The notes below the pieces were generated by a model. That model had not been told where the DNA came from and did not search any database. It worked only from the letters and a program-made list of their open reading frames with translations. 33,063 nucleotides of DNA from Acidobacteriota bacterium (GTDB lineage Bacteria > Acidobacteriota > Vicinamibacteria > Vicinamibacterales > UBA2999), in NCBI GenBank assembly GCA_013140775.1, contig JABFSA010000083.1, forward strand, positions 1-33,063, read 5' to 3'. Positions 19,988 through 28,899 of the stretch are shown here, piece by piece (position 1 is the stretch's first letter; every line of letters begins with the position of its first letter). The position numbers and the translations under genes were made by a program.

Positions 19988-20233
19988 ATGCCACGCGTTG
20001 TCAGGCTGAATGATGTCTGGCAGATGCTCGACGTGTGCCTTCCCGGCCACGAACGGATCAAGAAGCTCCACCGGTGGAACGTGAAGCACGGCGGTCGTGT
20101 GTACCATGAAGTTCCGCTCGGACGACATGGGATGCGGACCGACCCGGAGATCGAGGCCGGTCACATCCGCGGACTCGTCAGATTCTTCAAGATCGACGTG
20201 TCCTGCTACGCGAAGTTCATCAATCTCCACTGA
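19988..20233 (+). CDS. possible HicA-like toxin, second gene of a two-gene cassette
   Basis: An 81-residue basic protein that begins at the base following its partner's stop. The order helix (LNDVWQMLDVC), then strands with HRWNVKHGGRVYHEVPLG (28-45), then helix (EIEAGHIRGLVRFFKI) matches the small double-stranded-RNA-binding fold of HicA mRNA interferases. In that fold a strand histidine is catalytic, followed by a turn and a final helix. Candidate catalytic residues are H28, H34 and H40. In HicA proteins 'VPxHG' follows the second strand, and VPLGRHG here is similar. It may equally be a different small RNA-binding protein. No ribosome binding site of its own is apparent, consistent with translational coupling. 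Function as a toxin is inferred. Confidence 0.5.
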   Translation: MPRVVRLNDVWQMLDVCLPGHERIKKLHRWNVKHGGRVYHEVPLGRHGMRTDPEIEAGHIRGLVRFFKIDVSCYAKFINLH

Positions 20234-20257
20234 CACCTGAGCGGGTCGCGACAGTAC

Positions 20258-21559
20258 CTACGCGACGCGCAGCTCGCCGCTCAGGAGCTTCGGCAGCAGC
20301 GTGTCGCGCAGTGCTGCTAGCGTAGAGGATTGGGCACGGTTGGCCGCGGCTTGCTCGTACAGCCGTGCGCAGGTCAGGTGGAAGGCTTCAAGAATCTTGG
20401 GATCGCTTGGCACCACGACTTTCATCGCTCCGATGACCTCTGGACGCACGGCCGGATAGGCTCCTCCGTCGGCCATCTGCCCGAGGTAATCGGACACATC
20501 GGGTTGGGTCATCGCGGCATGGACGAACGACCACGGGGCCTTCGTGGGCGTGAGTACAGCGAAGCCCGTGGAGGCGACACGGTGCTTCGGTGGGTTCAGC
20601 GCGAGAAAGTACGAGCCCCGGTCAGGGCGGACGGTAGAGAGGACGGTGTCGCCGTGGCGTAAGCGGCGGCGGGCTCGGCTCGGTTCTGCGCCTCGTGCGT
20701 ATGTTGCTATGTTTGCGATGTCGCCGCGATTGACCTCTGAGATCTCGACGTACTCGAGCGTCTGCAGGTCATCGCTCTTGCTCAGCGTCCACGAGTTGAT
20801 CGCGCAGATGCTTTCGACGGCAACCTGACGCCAGCCGACCGGAAGCTTCCCGTCCTCGCTCTCATCGAGGTGTTCGGGGAAGAGGGCAGCGGTTGCGTCG
20901 TCGAGGCCGAAAAGCTTACGCCCATCGAGCTTGGCGCGGACCGGATCGAAGTCCACGAACCAACTCTGGAAGAGCGCCCGCGCCATCGCTTCCATCGTCG
21001 CGTTCATCCGCCGGTTCAACTCGATCTTGTCGTCCAGCGCCCCAAGCACGTCCGCGATGGTTCTCTGCTCTGAGAGAGGTGGAAGCAGAAACTCAAATCG
21101 TTCCAGCTGTGCAACTGGCAATCGGGCTTGGTTCGCACTCCCACCTGCGGAGTTGGCGGCGTAGTGAGCGAACTCCTCAGTCCTAAGCAAGTAGAAGAGA
21201 AATCGCTGGTCTGAGAGGCTCGGACGCGCGAGCACGCAACAGGTGTTTTGGTTCTGAATGGCACCCGCGGCTGACCGGGAAACACGAACTGTCTTTCCCA
21301 CAACCGAGGACCAGTTCGGAGGCCAAGAGCCGACCGTCGCAACGATCGCGTCGCCCTCCCTGAGCAGGTGACTCTTCCAGTGCTTCGCGTGATCGGCGTC
21401 AACCCGGATGCAGGCAGACATGTCGATTGACCGATCACTGAAGTCAGACACACGCGCCAGCGGAACGCCGGTTGCGCGGAAGAAGCTCTGCTTAATGCCT
21501 GCGCCATTTCTAGTAATCGCGACTTCACGAAGCTGGGCTGCCTTCCACTCACTCGCCAT
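20258..21559 (-). CDS. hsdS: type I restriction enzyme S subunit (specificity)
   Basis: A 433-residue DNA-recognition subunit with the normal two-domain plan. The first target-recognition domain covers residues 1-158. A conserved central region follows ([20 protein letters not shown], 158-177, then [20 protein letters not shown]). The second target-recognition domain runs from [12 protein letters not shown] (239-250) to about 385, and the distal conserved repeat ends [16 protein letters not shown] (417-432). The two variable halves read different parts of a bipartite site, which cannot be deduced from sequence alone. It is translated from the hsdM message, its ATG lying inside the 3' end of hsdM with an 11-base overlap. 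On the other side its stop codon is 24 bases from the two-gene cassette that runs toward it. No truncation or phase-variable repeat is seen. Confidence 0.95.
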   Translation of the reverse strand: MASEWKAAQLREVAITRNGAGIKQSFFRATGVPLARVSDFSDRSIDMSACIRVDADHAKHWKSHLLREGDAIVATVGSWPPNWSSVVGKTVRVSRSAAGAIQNQNTCCVLARPSLSDQRFLFYLLRTEEFAHYAANSAGGSANQARLPVAQLERFEFLLPPLSEQRTIADVLGALDDKIELNRRMNATMEAMARALFQSWFVDFDPVRAKLDGRKLFGLDDATAALFPEHLDESEDGKLPVGWRQVAVESICAINSWTLSKSDDLQTLEYVEISEVNRGDIANIATYARGAEPSRARRRLRHGDTVLSTVRPDRGSYFLALNPPKHRVASTGFAVLTPTKAPWSFVHAAMTQPDVSDYLGQMADGGAYPAVRPEVIGAMKVVVPSDPKILEAFHLTCARLYEQAAANRAQSSTLAALRDTLLPKLLSGELRVA

Positions 21560-23126
21560 GGCCCAGCCTCTTTAAGTTGGCTGTGATGGCCTGCTCCAGC
21601 CTCGCGGACTCTTCGAACTGGGCGCGCAGCTCGGTGACGAGGCGAGCCATCTTCGCCTCAAACGGCTCGCCGTCGTCCTCGACATTCTCCGCGCCGACGT
21701 AGCGGCCGGGCGTGAGGACGTGGCCGTGCGCGGCGATCTCTGCGGTGACGGCCGACCTGCAGAAGCCGGCGATGTCTTCGTACTTGTCCGCTCCTTTCTC
21801 TCCGCGCCACGCGTGATAGGTGCCGACGATCCTCTGGATGTCCGCGTCGGTCAGCTCGCGGTGGACACGGTCGATGAGCCTGCCGAGTTTGCGCGCATCG
21901 ATGAACAGGGTTTGCTTGCGGCGATCTCGTCGTTTCTTGTCGTGCTTGTTCTTCGTGAGAAACCAGAGACACACCGGAATCTGCGTGCTGTAGAAGAGCT
22001 GCCCGGGCATCGCCACCATGCAGTCCACGAGATCCGCCTCGACGATGGCCTTGCGGATCTCACCTTCGCCCGACTGATTCGACGACATGCTGCCGTTGGC
22101 CAGCACGAAGCCGGCCATGCCGCCGCCCGAGGGCGACGCCTGCGCGAGGTGATGGATGAAGTGCTGCACCCACGCGAAGTTGGCGTTCCCCTTCGGTGGC
22201 ACGCCGAACTGCCACCGCACGTCGTCGTCTTTGCGAAACCAGTCGGAGTCGTTGAACGGCGGGTTGGCGAGGACGTAGTCGGCACGAAGGTCGGGATGGA
22301 GATCGCGGCGGAACGTGTCGGCCTGCTCGGGGCCAAAGTCGGCCTCGATGCCGCGCAGCGCCAGATTCATCACGGCAAGACGCCGGGTGGTGGAGTTGCT
22401 CTCCTGACCGTAGATGCTGATGTCGCCCACTTTGCCGCCGTGCGCTTCGACGAACTTCTCGGACTGCACGAACATCCCGCCCGAGCCGCAGCACGGGTCG
22501 TAGATGCGCCCTTTGTAGGGCGCGAGCATCTCTACGAGGAGCCTGACGACGCATGAGGGCGTGTAGAACTGGCCGCCCTTCTTGCCTTCGGCGCTGGCAA
22601 ACTGGCTGAGGAAGTACTCGTAGACGCGGCCGAGAATGTCCTTGGCGCGATTGTCCTTGTCGCCCAGGCCGATGGTGCCGACGAGGTCGATGAGTTCACC
22701 GAGACGGTGTTTGTCGAGCGCGGGCCGGGCGTAGTCCTTCGGCAGCACACCCTTGAGCCGCGGGTTGTCGCGCTCGATCGCCACCATGGCATCGTCCAGA
22801 TCCTTGCCGATGCCGGGCAGCTTGGCGCGCGATTGGAGGTGCGTCCAGCGCGCTTCCTTCGGTACCCAGAAGACGTTGGCGGCAAGGTACTCGTCCTTGT
22901 CTTCAGGATTCGCGCCGGCGAGATCGCCTTTGCCTGCCACCAGCCGCGCGTGGTGTTCCTCGAATGTGTCCGAGATGTACTTGAGGAAGATGAGGCCGAG
23001 GACGACGTGTTTGTACTCGGCCGCGTCCATGTTGTTGCGGAGCTTGTCGGCGGTCAGCCACAGCTTGGCCTCGAAGCCGAGATTCGCTGTGGCGTCTGTT
23101 GATGTCTTGGATTTTGCTCTGGCCAT
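21549..23126 (-). CDS. hsdM: type I restriction enzyme M subunit (DNA methyltransferase)
   Basis: A 525-residue adenine-N6 DNA methyltransferase. The N-terminal HsdM helical domain (about 1-150) contacts HsdS. The catalytic domain carries FYTP (187-190), motif [11 protein letters not shown] (210-219), which binds S-adenosylmethionine, and the catalytic motif IV NPPF at 288-291 in [13 protein letters not shown], characteristic of N6-adenine enzymes. Length and motif order are normal. It starts the hsdMS operon at ATG 23126, with hsdS overlapping its end by 11 bases. The start region overlaps nothing. A REP-like palindrome lies 31 bases upstream, with the malate synthase stop codon beyond it. 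Both HsdM and HsdR are intact, so modification and restriction can both be expected. Confidence 0.97.
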   Translation of the reverse strand: MARAKSKTSTDATANLGFEAKLWLTADKLRNNMDAAEYKHVVLGLIFLKYISDTFEEHHARLVAGKGDLAGANPEDKDEYLAANVFWVPKEARWTHLQSRAKLPGIGKDLDDAMVAIERDNPRLKGVLPKDYARPALDKHRLGELIDLVGTIGLGDKDNRAKDILGRVYEYFLSQFASAEGKKGGQFYTPSCVVRLLVEMLAPYKGRIYDPCCGSGGMFVQSEKFVEAHGGKVGDISIYGQESNSTTRRLAVMNLALRGIEADFGPEQADTFRRDLHPDLRADYVLANPPFNDSDWFRKDDDVRWQFGVPPKGNANFAWVQHFIHHLAQASPSGGGMAGFVLANGSMSSNQSGEGEIRKAIVEADLVDCMVAMPGQLFYSTQIPVCLWFLTKNKHDKKRRDRRKQTLFIDARKLGRLIDRVHRELTDADIQRIVGTYHAWRGEKGADKYEDIAGFCRSAVTAEIAAHGHVLTPGRYVGAENVEDDGEPFEAKMARLVTELRAQFEESARLEQAITANLKRLGHGE

Positions 23127-23156
23127 TCAGATCGAGAGTGACGGCGTGTCGCCTGG

Positions 23157-23181
23157 GCTCGGCTAAAGCCGAGCACTACGA
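23157..23181. repeat. REP-like palindrome, copy 2
   Basis: A 7-base stem (GCTCGGC/GCCGAGC) closes loop TAAA, and the tail CACTACGA (23174-23181) follows on the plus strand. It sits between the malate synthase stop codon and the hsdM start, at the second outer edge of the hsd locus. Loop and tail are identical to copy 3. Confidence 0.75.
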
Positions 23182-23198
23182 CTGTTTTGCTACGTCGG

Positions 23199-25076
23199 TT
23201 ACGGCATTCTCGCGAAGTCGAGGTTTTCGGTCATCCTCGTTCCATTCGCGCGAAACGCCTCCACGAGCATCCGAATACGCTTCTTCGCCTCGCCAAGGTC
23301 GTGATTGTCGAGGTTGATGTTCAGTAGATCGATGTACCACGGCAGCTTCATCGAGTCCGTCACGTAGGCCTCGACGATCTCACGCGCGATCGGCAGCGTC
23401 GTCTGCTTCGAGTTGTCATGCACGTCCCGGTTACCTGCCTTGAGGAGCTTGTCGTACTCCTCCGTGAGCAACCGCGACCAGAGCGCGGTCGTGAATCGAT
23501 CCCCGGCCTTCACGCCGATGGGATCGTCCTCAGTGAGGACCGCGCTCTTGTGCAGCCACTCCCAGAGGATGCTCAGGCGGATCTCGCCGGTCGCCATGTC
23601 TTCCATCAAATACAGCACGTCGTCATTGCCAAAGAAGTCGGCTGGTTTGAGAGCCGCGGCCTGAAGGCCCTGTCCAAAGGCATTGCCGTACTGCAGCGCG
23701 ACGCTGAGCAGGTCGCGCGCACCACGTACCGTACGCGGTGCACGCTCGAGGAGCATGAGGCCGTCCGCGTCTGATTGGTCGTATCCAAGCCGCGGGAAGG
23801 CGCGTCCGAGCTGATTGTCCTGGCCCGCCTTTTCCCAGACGGGGCGGACGATGTGCACCATCTTCCAGTGGGCCACCCACTTGCCGCTGGCCCCTTCGCG
23901 CTGCTCGCGCTCGGCGCCAGCCATCGCTCGTGCCATCCCGCTTGCGACGCCAGCCTCTGAGCCGACCGGGATGTTCGGCTCCATGCCGCCCTGCCAGAGG
24001 GCATAGCGGCCCAGTCGATCAGGCGTATTCACCGCCCGCCGCACGCGGTCCTCGTAGATCCGCATGTAGCCGTACGTCATCGTGATGGCGTCGATGTTCG
24101 GATTGACGAACCCTTCGTCCCATGCCATCGCGTCGGACACGCTGTTGATGTAGTCCCATCGGCCCGTGTTGAAGCCGACGAAGTGCTGCCCGAGTGCGGC
24201 CCGAATCTCCATCAACTGGAAGCACGCTTCGATCTGCTCGACGAGCACGTACACCTTGATCGTGCCCGTGGGCAGGCTGAGGTGCGACTCCAGCGCGGTC
24301 AGAATGTCGTTCCAGACGGCCGCCTCTTCAGCGGTCTGAATCTTGGGGAGGTACAAAACCAGCGACGCACCCGATCGCTGCAGCGCCTGGTGGTTGTTCA
24401 CGGCGTAGAGCGTCGCATCGACGATCGATGCGGAGAAGCCTGTTCCGTCTGCGTGACGAACATGGCGATCGTCGAGATGCAGACCGCGCGCGCGAAAGAT
24501 TTTGGTGGTGAAGCCAAGCTGGGTCGCGAAGTCCCCGATGATCGGGCGCTTCAGGAAGCCAAGCGCCCACTGGTTCATCTCGGCGGCCACCTGTTCTGCC
24601 ACCTGCAGGAACAGCGGATCGCCGTGGATTGCGAGCTTCAGATTCCGCTGGTTGTCGAGCGACATGGTCGATACCTGACCAAGCGCGTCTTCGGCATCGA
24701 ACATCCATCCGTCGGCGCCTGAGAGAAGGGCATAGGCCACGTTGCGCAGACTCATGGCCACGGACGCATGCGGCCTTGCCGCGGGCCCGGTTCCCTGAAT
24801 CCACTGGCGCTGAAGGTCCCGCGGGATCTCGCCGCCAACGAACTGTCCAGCTCGCGCGTCCTGCACCTTGATCTGTGTTCGTGGAATCAGCGACTGGGGA
24901 TCGAGGAACGCGATGCGCTGCTTTCCGCGCGCGCGTTCCTTTCGCCGTGCCGTGCGCGCCGCGAGTACAGCCCAGCGGTCCGCGTCGAACTTGGAGAGCG
25001 CTCTGAGAGCGCCCACGGCTTCCCTGGTGAAGATGTCTTGATAGGCCGTTTCGAGGCCTGCTCGGATCTCTAACAT
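23199..25076 (-). CDS. aceB: malate synthase
   Basis: A 625-residue enzyme that condenses glyoxylate with acetyl-CoA to malate. The malate synthase core is clear: VLYLPKIQTAEEA (240-252), VLVEQIEACFQLMEI (277-291), GFNTGRWDYI (301-310) and MEDMATGEIRLSILWEWL (491-508). E280 and D308 are the expected magnesium ligands. D493 is the expected catalytic base and R305 lies in the active-site loop. The length is greater than the usual A form (about 530) and shorter than the G form (about 720), with a longer N-terminus. ATG 25076 is chosen because GGAG precedes it by 6 bases; ATG 25106 would add ten residues read from the adjacent A-rich repeat. Isocitrate lyase is not in the window. Glyoxylate could also come from oxalate. 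Confidence 0.9.
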   Translation of the reverse strand: MLEIRAGLETAYQDIFTREAVGALRALSKFDADRWAVLAARTARRKERARGKQRIAFLDPQSLIPRTQIKVQDARAGQFVGGEIPRDLQRQWIQGTGPAARPHASVAMSLRNVAYALLSGADGWMFDAEDALGQVSTMSLDNQRNLKLAIHGDPLFLQVAEQVAAEMNQWALGFLKRPIIGDFATQLGFTTKIFRARGLHLDDRHVRHADGTGFSASIVDATLYAVNNHQALQRSGASLVLYLPKIQTAEEAAVWNDILTALESHLSLPTGTIKVYVLVEQIEACFQLMEIRAALGQHFVGFNTGRWDYINSVSDAMAWDEGFVNPNIDAITMTYGYMRIYEDRVRRAVNTPDRLGRYALWQGGMEPNIPVGSEAGVASGMARAMAGAEREQREGASGKWVAHWKMVHIVRPVWEKAGQDNQLGRAFPRLGYDQSDADGLMLLERAPRTVRGARDLLSVALQYGNAFGQGLQAAALKPADFFGNDDVLYLMEDMATGEIRLSILWEWLHKSAVLTEDDPIGVKAGDRFTTALWSRLLTEEYDKLLKAGNRDVHDNSKQTTLPIAREIVEAYVTDSMKLPWYIDLLNINLDNHDLGEAKKRIRMLVEAFRANGTRMTENLDFARMP

Positions 25077-25095
25077 TTGCGCTCCGACACGGAAT

Positions 25096-25122
25096 TCAAA
25101 ATGCAAAAGTCAAAATGCAAAA
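25096..25122. repeat. two copies of a 13-base A-rich repeat
   Basis: TCAAAATGCAAAA occurs at 25096-25108 and again at 25110-25122. It is strikingly AT-rich for this genome and lies between malate synthase and the gamma-glutamyltransferase-family gene. Confidence 0.75.
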
Positions 25123-25127
25123 TTCGA

Positions 25128-25148
25128 GAGCCCAGAGCCTGGAGCCAC
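25128..25148. repeat. three tandem copies of a 7-base unit (GAGCCNN)
   Basis: GAGCCCA, GAGCCTG and GAGCCAC run consecutively, and a further GAG follows at 25149. They share the gap between the divergent malate synthase and gamma-glutamyltransferase-family genes with the A-rich repeat. Confidence 0.65.
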
Positions 25149-25154
25149 GAGTGG

Positions 25155-25160
25155 TACATT
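25155..25160 (+). promoter_or_regulatory. -10-like TANNNT box ahead of the gamma-glutamyltransferase-family gene
   Basis: TACATT ends 8 bases before ATG 25169, with no Shine-Dalgarno between them and no obvious -35. Confidence 0.3.
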
Positions 25161-25168
25161 CTGGCCGC

Positions 25169-26848
25169 ATGGATATTGTCACAGGCCGCTCGAGGATCGC
25201 CACGAAGTACGGCATTGTCGCCGCGAGCCAGCCGCTGGCTGCGCGTGCTGGTGTGCAGGCCCTGGAGCGGGGTGGGCACGCCGTGGATGCCGCCATTGCC
25301 GCCAACGCGGTGATGGGTCTTGTCGAGCCACACATGAACGGCATCGGCGGTGACCTGTTTGCGATCGTCTACGAATCCAAAACCGATCAACTGCACGGCC
25401 TCAACTCAGGTGGATGGTCGCCCCGACGACTCACGCCGGACCTGCTGCGTTCGAGGGGTATTGATGAGATGCCTGACGGCGGCATCCATACGGTCACAAT
25501 CCCGGGCGCGGTCGCCGGATGGAGCGCTCTGCACGCGAGATTTGGCCGGCTGCCCGTTTCGGAACTGCTGGCTCCGGCGATCTTTTATGCAGAGGACGGA
25601 TTTCCTGTCTCTGACGTCATTGCCCGCGCCTGGGATGGCCTGAGCGGGAAACTCGCGCTGGACGATCAGGCGGCGGCGACATACCTTCCGAACGGTCGGG
25701 CGCCGCAGTCCGGAGAGATATTCCGCAATCTGTCGCTTGCACGATCGCTGCGTCTCATTGCATCGGACGGACCGGGGGCTTTCTATGGCGGGCCGATCGG
25801 AGACGCGATACTCGCGACGTCGGCCAGGCTCGGAGGCGTACACGAAGCCGACGACTTTCGAGAGTTTCAACCAGAGTGGGTCGAGCCGGTTTCCACGACC
25901 TATCGCGACTGGACGATCTACGAACTGCCTCCAAACACGCAGGGCATCGCGGCCCTGATCATGCTCAACCTCATGGAGCAGTTTCCTCTCAGCCAGTATG
26001 GATTCCACAGCGCCGCCGCGTTGCACGTGATGATCGAGTCGAAGAAGCTCGCGTACGCCGACATGCTGCGGTACGTCGGCGATCCGCGATTCGGCGAGCT
26101 CGACGAGACGACGCTGTTGAGCAAGGCGCAGGCTGAGCGTCGCGCGCGATTGATTGATCCGACGCGCGCAGCCCACGGCGTCGAGCCGTCCGTGTTCGAA
26201 GGCCTGACGAACTCGACAGGTCACGACACGATCTACCTCTCCGCGATCGACAGGGACGGCAACATCGTTTCGCTCATCCAGAGCATCTATCAGGGATTCG
26301 GCAGCGGCATCGTGGCGGAGGGGACGGGCTTTGCCCTGCACAATCGCGGCGCGCTCTTCACCCTTCAAAAGGGTCACCCGAACGAGCTGGCGCCACGCAA
26401 GCGGCCGCTCCACACCATCATTCCGGGATTCATGCGGAAGGACGACGTGCGTATCGGGTTCGGCATCATGGGCGGATTCAATCAGGCGCAGGCCCACGCT
26501 CAGTTCGTCGCCAACATCGCCGACTACGGTTTAGACATTCAGCAGGCGCTCGAAGCTGGCCGGTTCACGAAAGCGACGTTCGACGGACTGGACGTTTCGG
26601 TCGAGGCGCTCGTGCCCGATTCCGTCAGGCTGGAGCTGGCGGCAATGGGACACGACGTGACCGTGGTTCCGCCGCGAACCCCCACGTTCGGCTATGGGCA
26701 GGCGGTGATGAGCGACGGACGGGGCGTGCACTTCGGTGCGTCGGAGCCGCGCCACGACGGCGCGGCTATTCCCGAAGCGCCCGCGCTATCGTCAGTCAGT
26801 CAAAACCACGAAGAACACGAAGAGCCACGAAGGAGGTTAAGAACTTAA
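25169..26848 (+). CDS. ggt: gamma-glutamyltransferase-family protein (Ntn hydrolase), cytoplasmic form
   Basis: A 559-residue member of the gamma-glutamyltransferase/cephalosporin-acylase family of self-cleaving N-terminal nucleophile hydrolases. The large-subunit part has VDAAIAANAVMGLVEPHMNG and GIGGDLFAIVYESK (58-71). Cleavage is expected before T354 in GHDTIYLSAIDRDGN, the position of the nucleophile in GGT, although the usual TTHYS reads DTIYLS here. Other conserved parts are GFGSGIVAEGTGFALHNRG, NELAPRKRPLHTIIP and FGIMGGFNQ. There is no signal peptide, unlike periplasmic GGT, so it is probably cytoplasmic and may act as an acylase. ATG 25169 is chosen at the family N-terminus. The last 15 or so residues (NHEEHEEPRRRLRT) are translated from a repeat, so the original stop seems lost. 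Confidence 0.9.
   Translation: MDIVTGRSRIATKYGIVAASQPLAARAGVQALERGGHAVDAAIAANAVMGLVEPHMNGIGGDLFAIVYESKTDQLHGLNSGGWSPRRLTPDLLRSRGIDEMPDGGIHTVTIPGAVAGWSALHARFGRLPVSELLAPAIFYAEDGFPVSDVIARAWDGLSGKLALDDQAAATYLPNGRAPQSGEIFRNLSLARSLRLIASDGPGAFYGGPIGDAILATSARLGGVHEADDFREFQPEWVEPVSTTYRDWTIYELPPNTQGIAALIMLNLMEQFPLSQYGFHSAAALHVMIESKKLAYADMLRYVGDPRFGELDETTLLSKAQAERRARLIDPTRAAHGVEPSVFEGLTNSTGHDTIYLSAIDRDGNIVSLIQSIYQGFGSGIVAEGTGFALHNRGALFTLQKGHPNELAPRKRPLHTIIPGFMRKDDVRIGFGIMGGFNQAQAHAQFVANIADYGLDIQQALEAGRFTKATFDGLDVSVEALVPDSVRLELAAMGHDVTVVPPRTPTFGYGQAVMSDGRGVHFGASEPRHDGAAIPEAPALSSVSQNHEEHEEPRRRLRT
26807..26832. repeat. three copies of CACGAAG, inside the ggt 3' end
   Basis: CACGAAG occurs at 26807-26813, 26816-26822 and 26826-26832 with 2- and 3-base spacers. 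Translated, it gives HEEHEEP, the C-terminal tail of the gamma-glutamyltransferase-family protein. Similar CACGAAG-type repeats are common between genes in several bacterial phyla. Confidence 0.75.
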
Positions 26849-26868
26849 ATGCCTTCGATCGCTTCGTG

Positions 26869-28056
26869 TCAGGCTCGCGGAATCCACCTTCCGCCAAGCA
26901 CGGTGCCTCTGGGGAACAACCTCTGCCGGCCGGGGATCTTGTTTCCGTAGTTGTCGAGGAAGTCGAAGTTTCCCTCACGCAATTCGAGCAGGGCGATGTC
27001 CGCCACGGCACCCACGTTCAGCGTGCCGCGATCGCGGAACACCTCGAAGGTGTGCGACGCATTGACGGTCGCGCATGCGATGGCCTGCGACACGGACATG
27101 CCGAAACCAAACAGCTTCGACATGCAGTTGGGAAGGTCGATTACTCCAGTCGTGGGGCTGTTGACGTTCCAGTCGGTGGAAAACGTGTCGGGCCAGAAGC
27201 CGGCCTTCATGATGCGCTCGATGATGTCCCACCGCATGTGACCGGTCTGGCCGTTGCCGACGTCGAACCAGACGCCACGGCGACGGGCGGCCAGGACCTC
27301 GGGAAGGATCCGGCCGTTGTCGTCGATGATGCTGTTGGGTGGCGGCGCGAACATGTGGGTGACGATGTCGCCGGGCTTGAGCCGCTCGAAAAGCCTGGCT
27401 AGTGGCGAGCGCGTCTGCCCCATGTGGATCATCAGTGGCAGGTTGAAGGACGTGGCTACCTCCTGCGCGCGCCGCATGACCTCGTCGTCGTTCTCGCCCG
27501 CGACTTCCCGCGAGAGCCTCGCTTTGACGCCTACGACGAGGTCGCGATGCTTCGCGATCGCATCGCGCAAGGCGCCGGTATCGGCGCGCGCGAGGTCCAT
27601 GGTGTCGCCCTCGGGCAGGATGCCGGCGCGCCCGATGTTCACCAGCACGCGACCCAGTTGCGGCGACGTCCTGGCGATGGCGATCGGGTCGGCGATGCGA
27701 TCGGCTCCCTGCGAGCCCGCATCGACCCACGCGGTGACGCCGTCGGCGAGGACGAGACCAGGGCCCTCCTTGGTACGGGCTGCGTGAGTGTGGATGTCGA
27801 TCAGTCCAGGGACAACCAGTTTGCCGCGGGCGTCGATCGTCGCCGCCGCGTTCCCGGCGATACTGGTCTCGACAGCCGCGATGCGTCCGTTGGCGATGGC
27901 GACGTCGCTGATTCTGTCGATCCGAAGCGAGGGGTCGATGACGCGTCCGCCTCTGATGATCAGGTCGTATGCCGGGGCCTGCGCGAATGCTCTGGACAGG
28001 CCGCTGATGAGCGCTGTGCCCCCGGCCGCAGCGTAAAGAAATCGGCGCCGGTTCAT
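26869..28056 (-). CDS. exported amidohydrolase, dihydroorotase-like superfamily
   Basis: A 395-residue metal-dependent hydrolase of the amidohydrolase superfamily. The N-terminus has RRRF (3-6) followed by a hydrophobic stretch to about residue 25 ending AFAQA, a Tat- or Sec-type signal. Binuclear metal ligands are H89 and H91 (IDIHTHA), K178 (GVKARLS, probably carboxylated), H211 (MIHMGQT), H234 (THMFAPP) and D295 (STDWN). That set fits the amidohydrolase/deacetylase subgroup near dihydroorotase. The substrate is unknown; cyclic amides or N-acylated compounds are the usual targets. It is the last gene of the five-gene cluster, 12 bases after the hydratase gene. Its stop codon faces the gamma-glutamyltransferase-family gene across 20 bases. 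ATG 28056 is the only start that gives a signal peptide. Confidence 0.88.
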   Translation of the reverse strand: MNRRRFLYAAAGGTALISGLSRAFAQAPAYDLIIRGGRVIDPSLRIDRISDVAIANGRIAAVETSIAGNAAATIDARGKLVVPGLIDIHTHAARTKEGPGLVLADGVTAWVDAGSQGADRIADPIAIARTSPQLGRVLVNIGRAGILPEGDTMDLARADTGALRDAIAKHRDLVVGVKARLSREVAGENDDEVMRRAQEVATSFNLPLMIHMGQTRSPLARLFERLKPGDIVTHMFAPPPNSIIDDNGRILPEVLAARRRGVWFDVGNGQTGHMRWDIIERIMKAGFWPDTFSTDWNVNSPTTGVIDLPNCMSKLFGFGMSVSQAIACATVNASHTFEVFRDRGTLNVGAVADIALLELREGNFDFLDNYGNKIPGRQRLFPRGTVLGGRWIPRA

Positions 28057-28068
28057 GGTCTATGTCCT

Positions 28069-28881
28069 CTACACGTTCACTGTCAGCGGTGGTACGGCGA
28101 GTCCTTCTACGACGGCGGTCCATGTTTCACCGGGCGCGATCGGCATGGATTCAGTGAGCGTGCCGGAACTTACCAGCTCGCCGGTTGACAGTGGTTCCTC
28201 CGGCGAGCGACGCCCGATGGCCGCCGCCAGCTCGCCAAGGCACAGCGCAGGACTCCTCAGCGAATTTCGGCCGGACCCTTCCGCGACCACCGCTCCGTTC
28301 TTCGACAGCTTGACCGTGAACTTTGAGAGCTGCTCCGACAGTTGCGGGATCGTGTCTGGTGTCACCTGCACCGGAGCGCCGACGACGAGCGCCGCGTGCA
28401 GACCGAAGGACGCCACGAAGTCCACGGGCTGAAACTTCCAGTCGGCAAACACGCAATCAATGATTTCGAAGCCGAGCGCGAACCACTCGACCGAGTTGAG
28501 CACAGTGGCAGGCTCGGAAAAGTCCGAGGAGATCGGACCCTTCATCTTGAAGACAATCTCGGGCTCGATCTTCGGCGAGAACATCGGTGCGAGTGACAAG
28601 GTTCCCGCATTGTCGTCCGCATGAACAACCGTGTCGTCGTACATGTGCGCCCAGACAAGCGTGTCGAGCTTCAGAACGCGCCACATCGCCTTGTTGGCGA
28701 AGCCGACTTTTCGGCCGACTGTCGTGCGGCCAGATGCCTTGCGCTGTCGAACTAGTTCGGCCTCCACGGCGTAGGCGGTGTCGAGGTCGAGCGGCGTGTC
28801 GCGGCCCGAAGGCGGCGTGGCGATTGCCTGGCGGCCCGAGCGGGCCGCCATCAGTTCCTGGGCGAGATCATGGACGGACAT
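28069..28881 (-). CDS. FAH-superfamily hydratase (2-keto-4-pentenoate hydratase-like)
   Basis: A 270-residue cytoplasmic protein of the fumarylacetoacetate hydrolase superfamily. Members hydrate 2-oxopent-4-enoate or decarboxylate related oxo acids in meta-cleavage routes. The expected divalent-metal ligands are E106 and E108 (PKIEPEIVFKM) and E139 (GFEIIDC). Other conserved stretches are GRKVGFANKAMWR (56-68) and LSTGELVSSGTLTESMPI near the C-terminus, where hydratases carry a similar glycine-threonine turn. ATG 28881 is the first start. The gene is separated from the transporter upstream by 54 bases containing a REP-like palindrome, and from the amidohydrolase downstream by 12 bases. Whether it is a hydratase or decarboxylase cannot be told from sequence. 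Confidence 0.85.
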   Translation of the reverse strand: MSVHDLAQELMAARSGRQAIATPPSGRDTPLDLDTAYAVEAELVRQRKASGRTTVGRKVGFANKAMWRVLKLDTLVWAHMYDDTVVHADDNAGTLSLAPMFSPKIEPEIVFKMKGPISSDFSEPATVLNSVEWFALGFEIIDCVFADWKFQPVDFVASFGLHAALVVGAPVQVTPDTIPQLSEQLSKFTVKLSKNGAVVAEGSGRNSLRSPALCLGELAAAIGRRSPEEPLSTGELVSSGTLTESMPIAPGETWTAVVEGLAVPPLTVNV

Positions 28882-28899
28882 TCAGTGGGTTCCAGTTGG

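Noticed and set aside
25406..26497. 363-codon minus-strand frame opposite the gamma-glutamyltransferase-family gene
   Set aside because: Antisense shadow without motifs; the plus-strand frame has clear family signatures.
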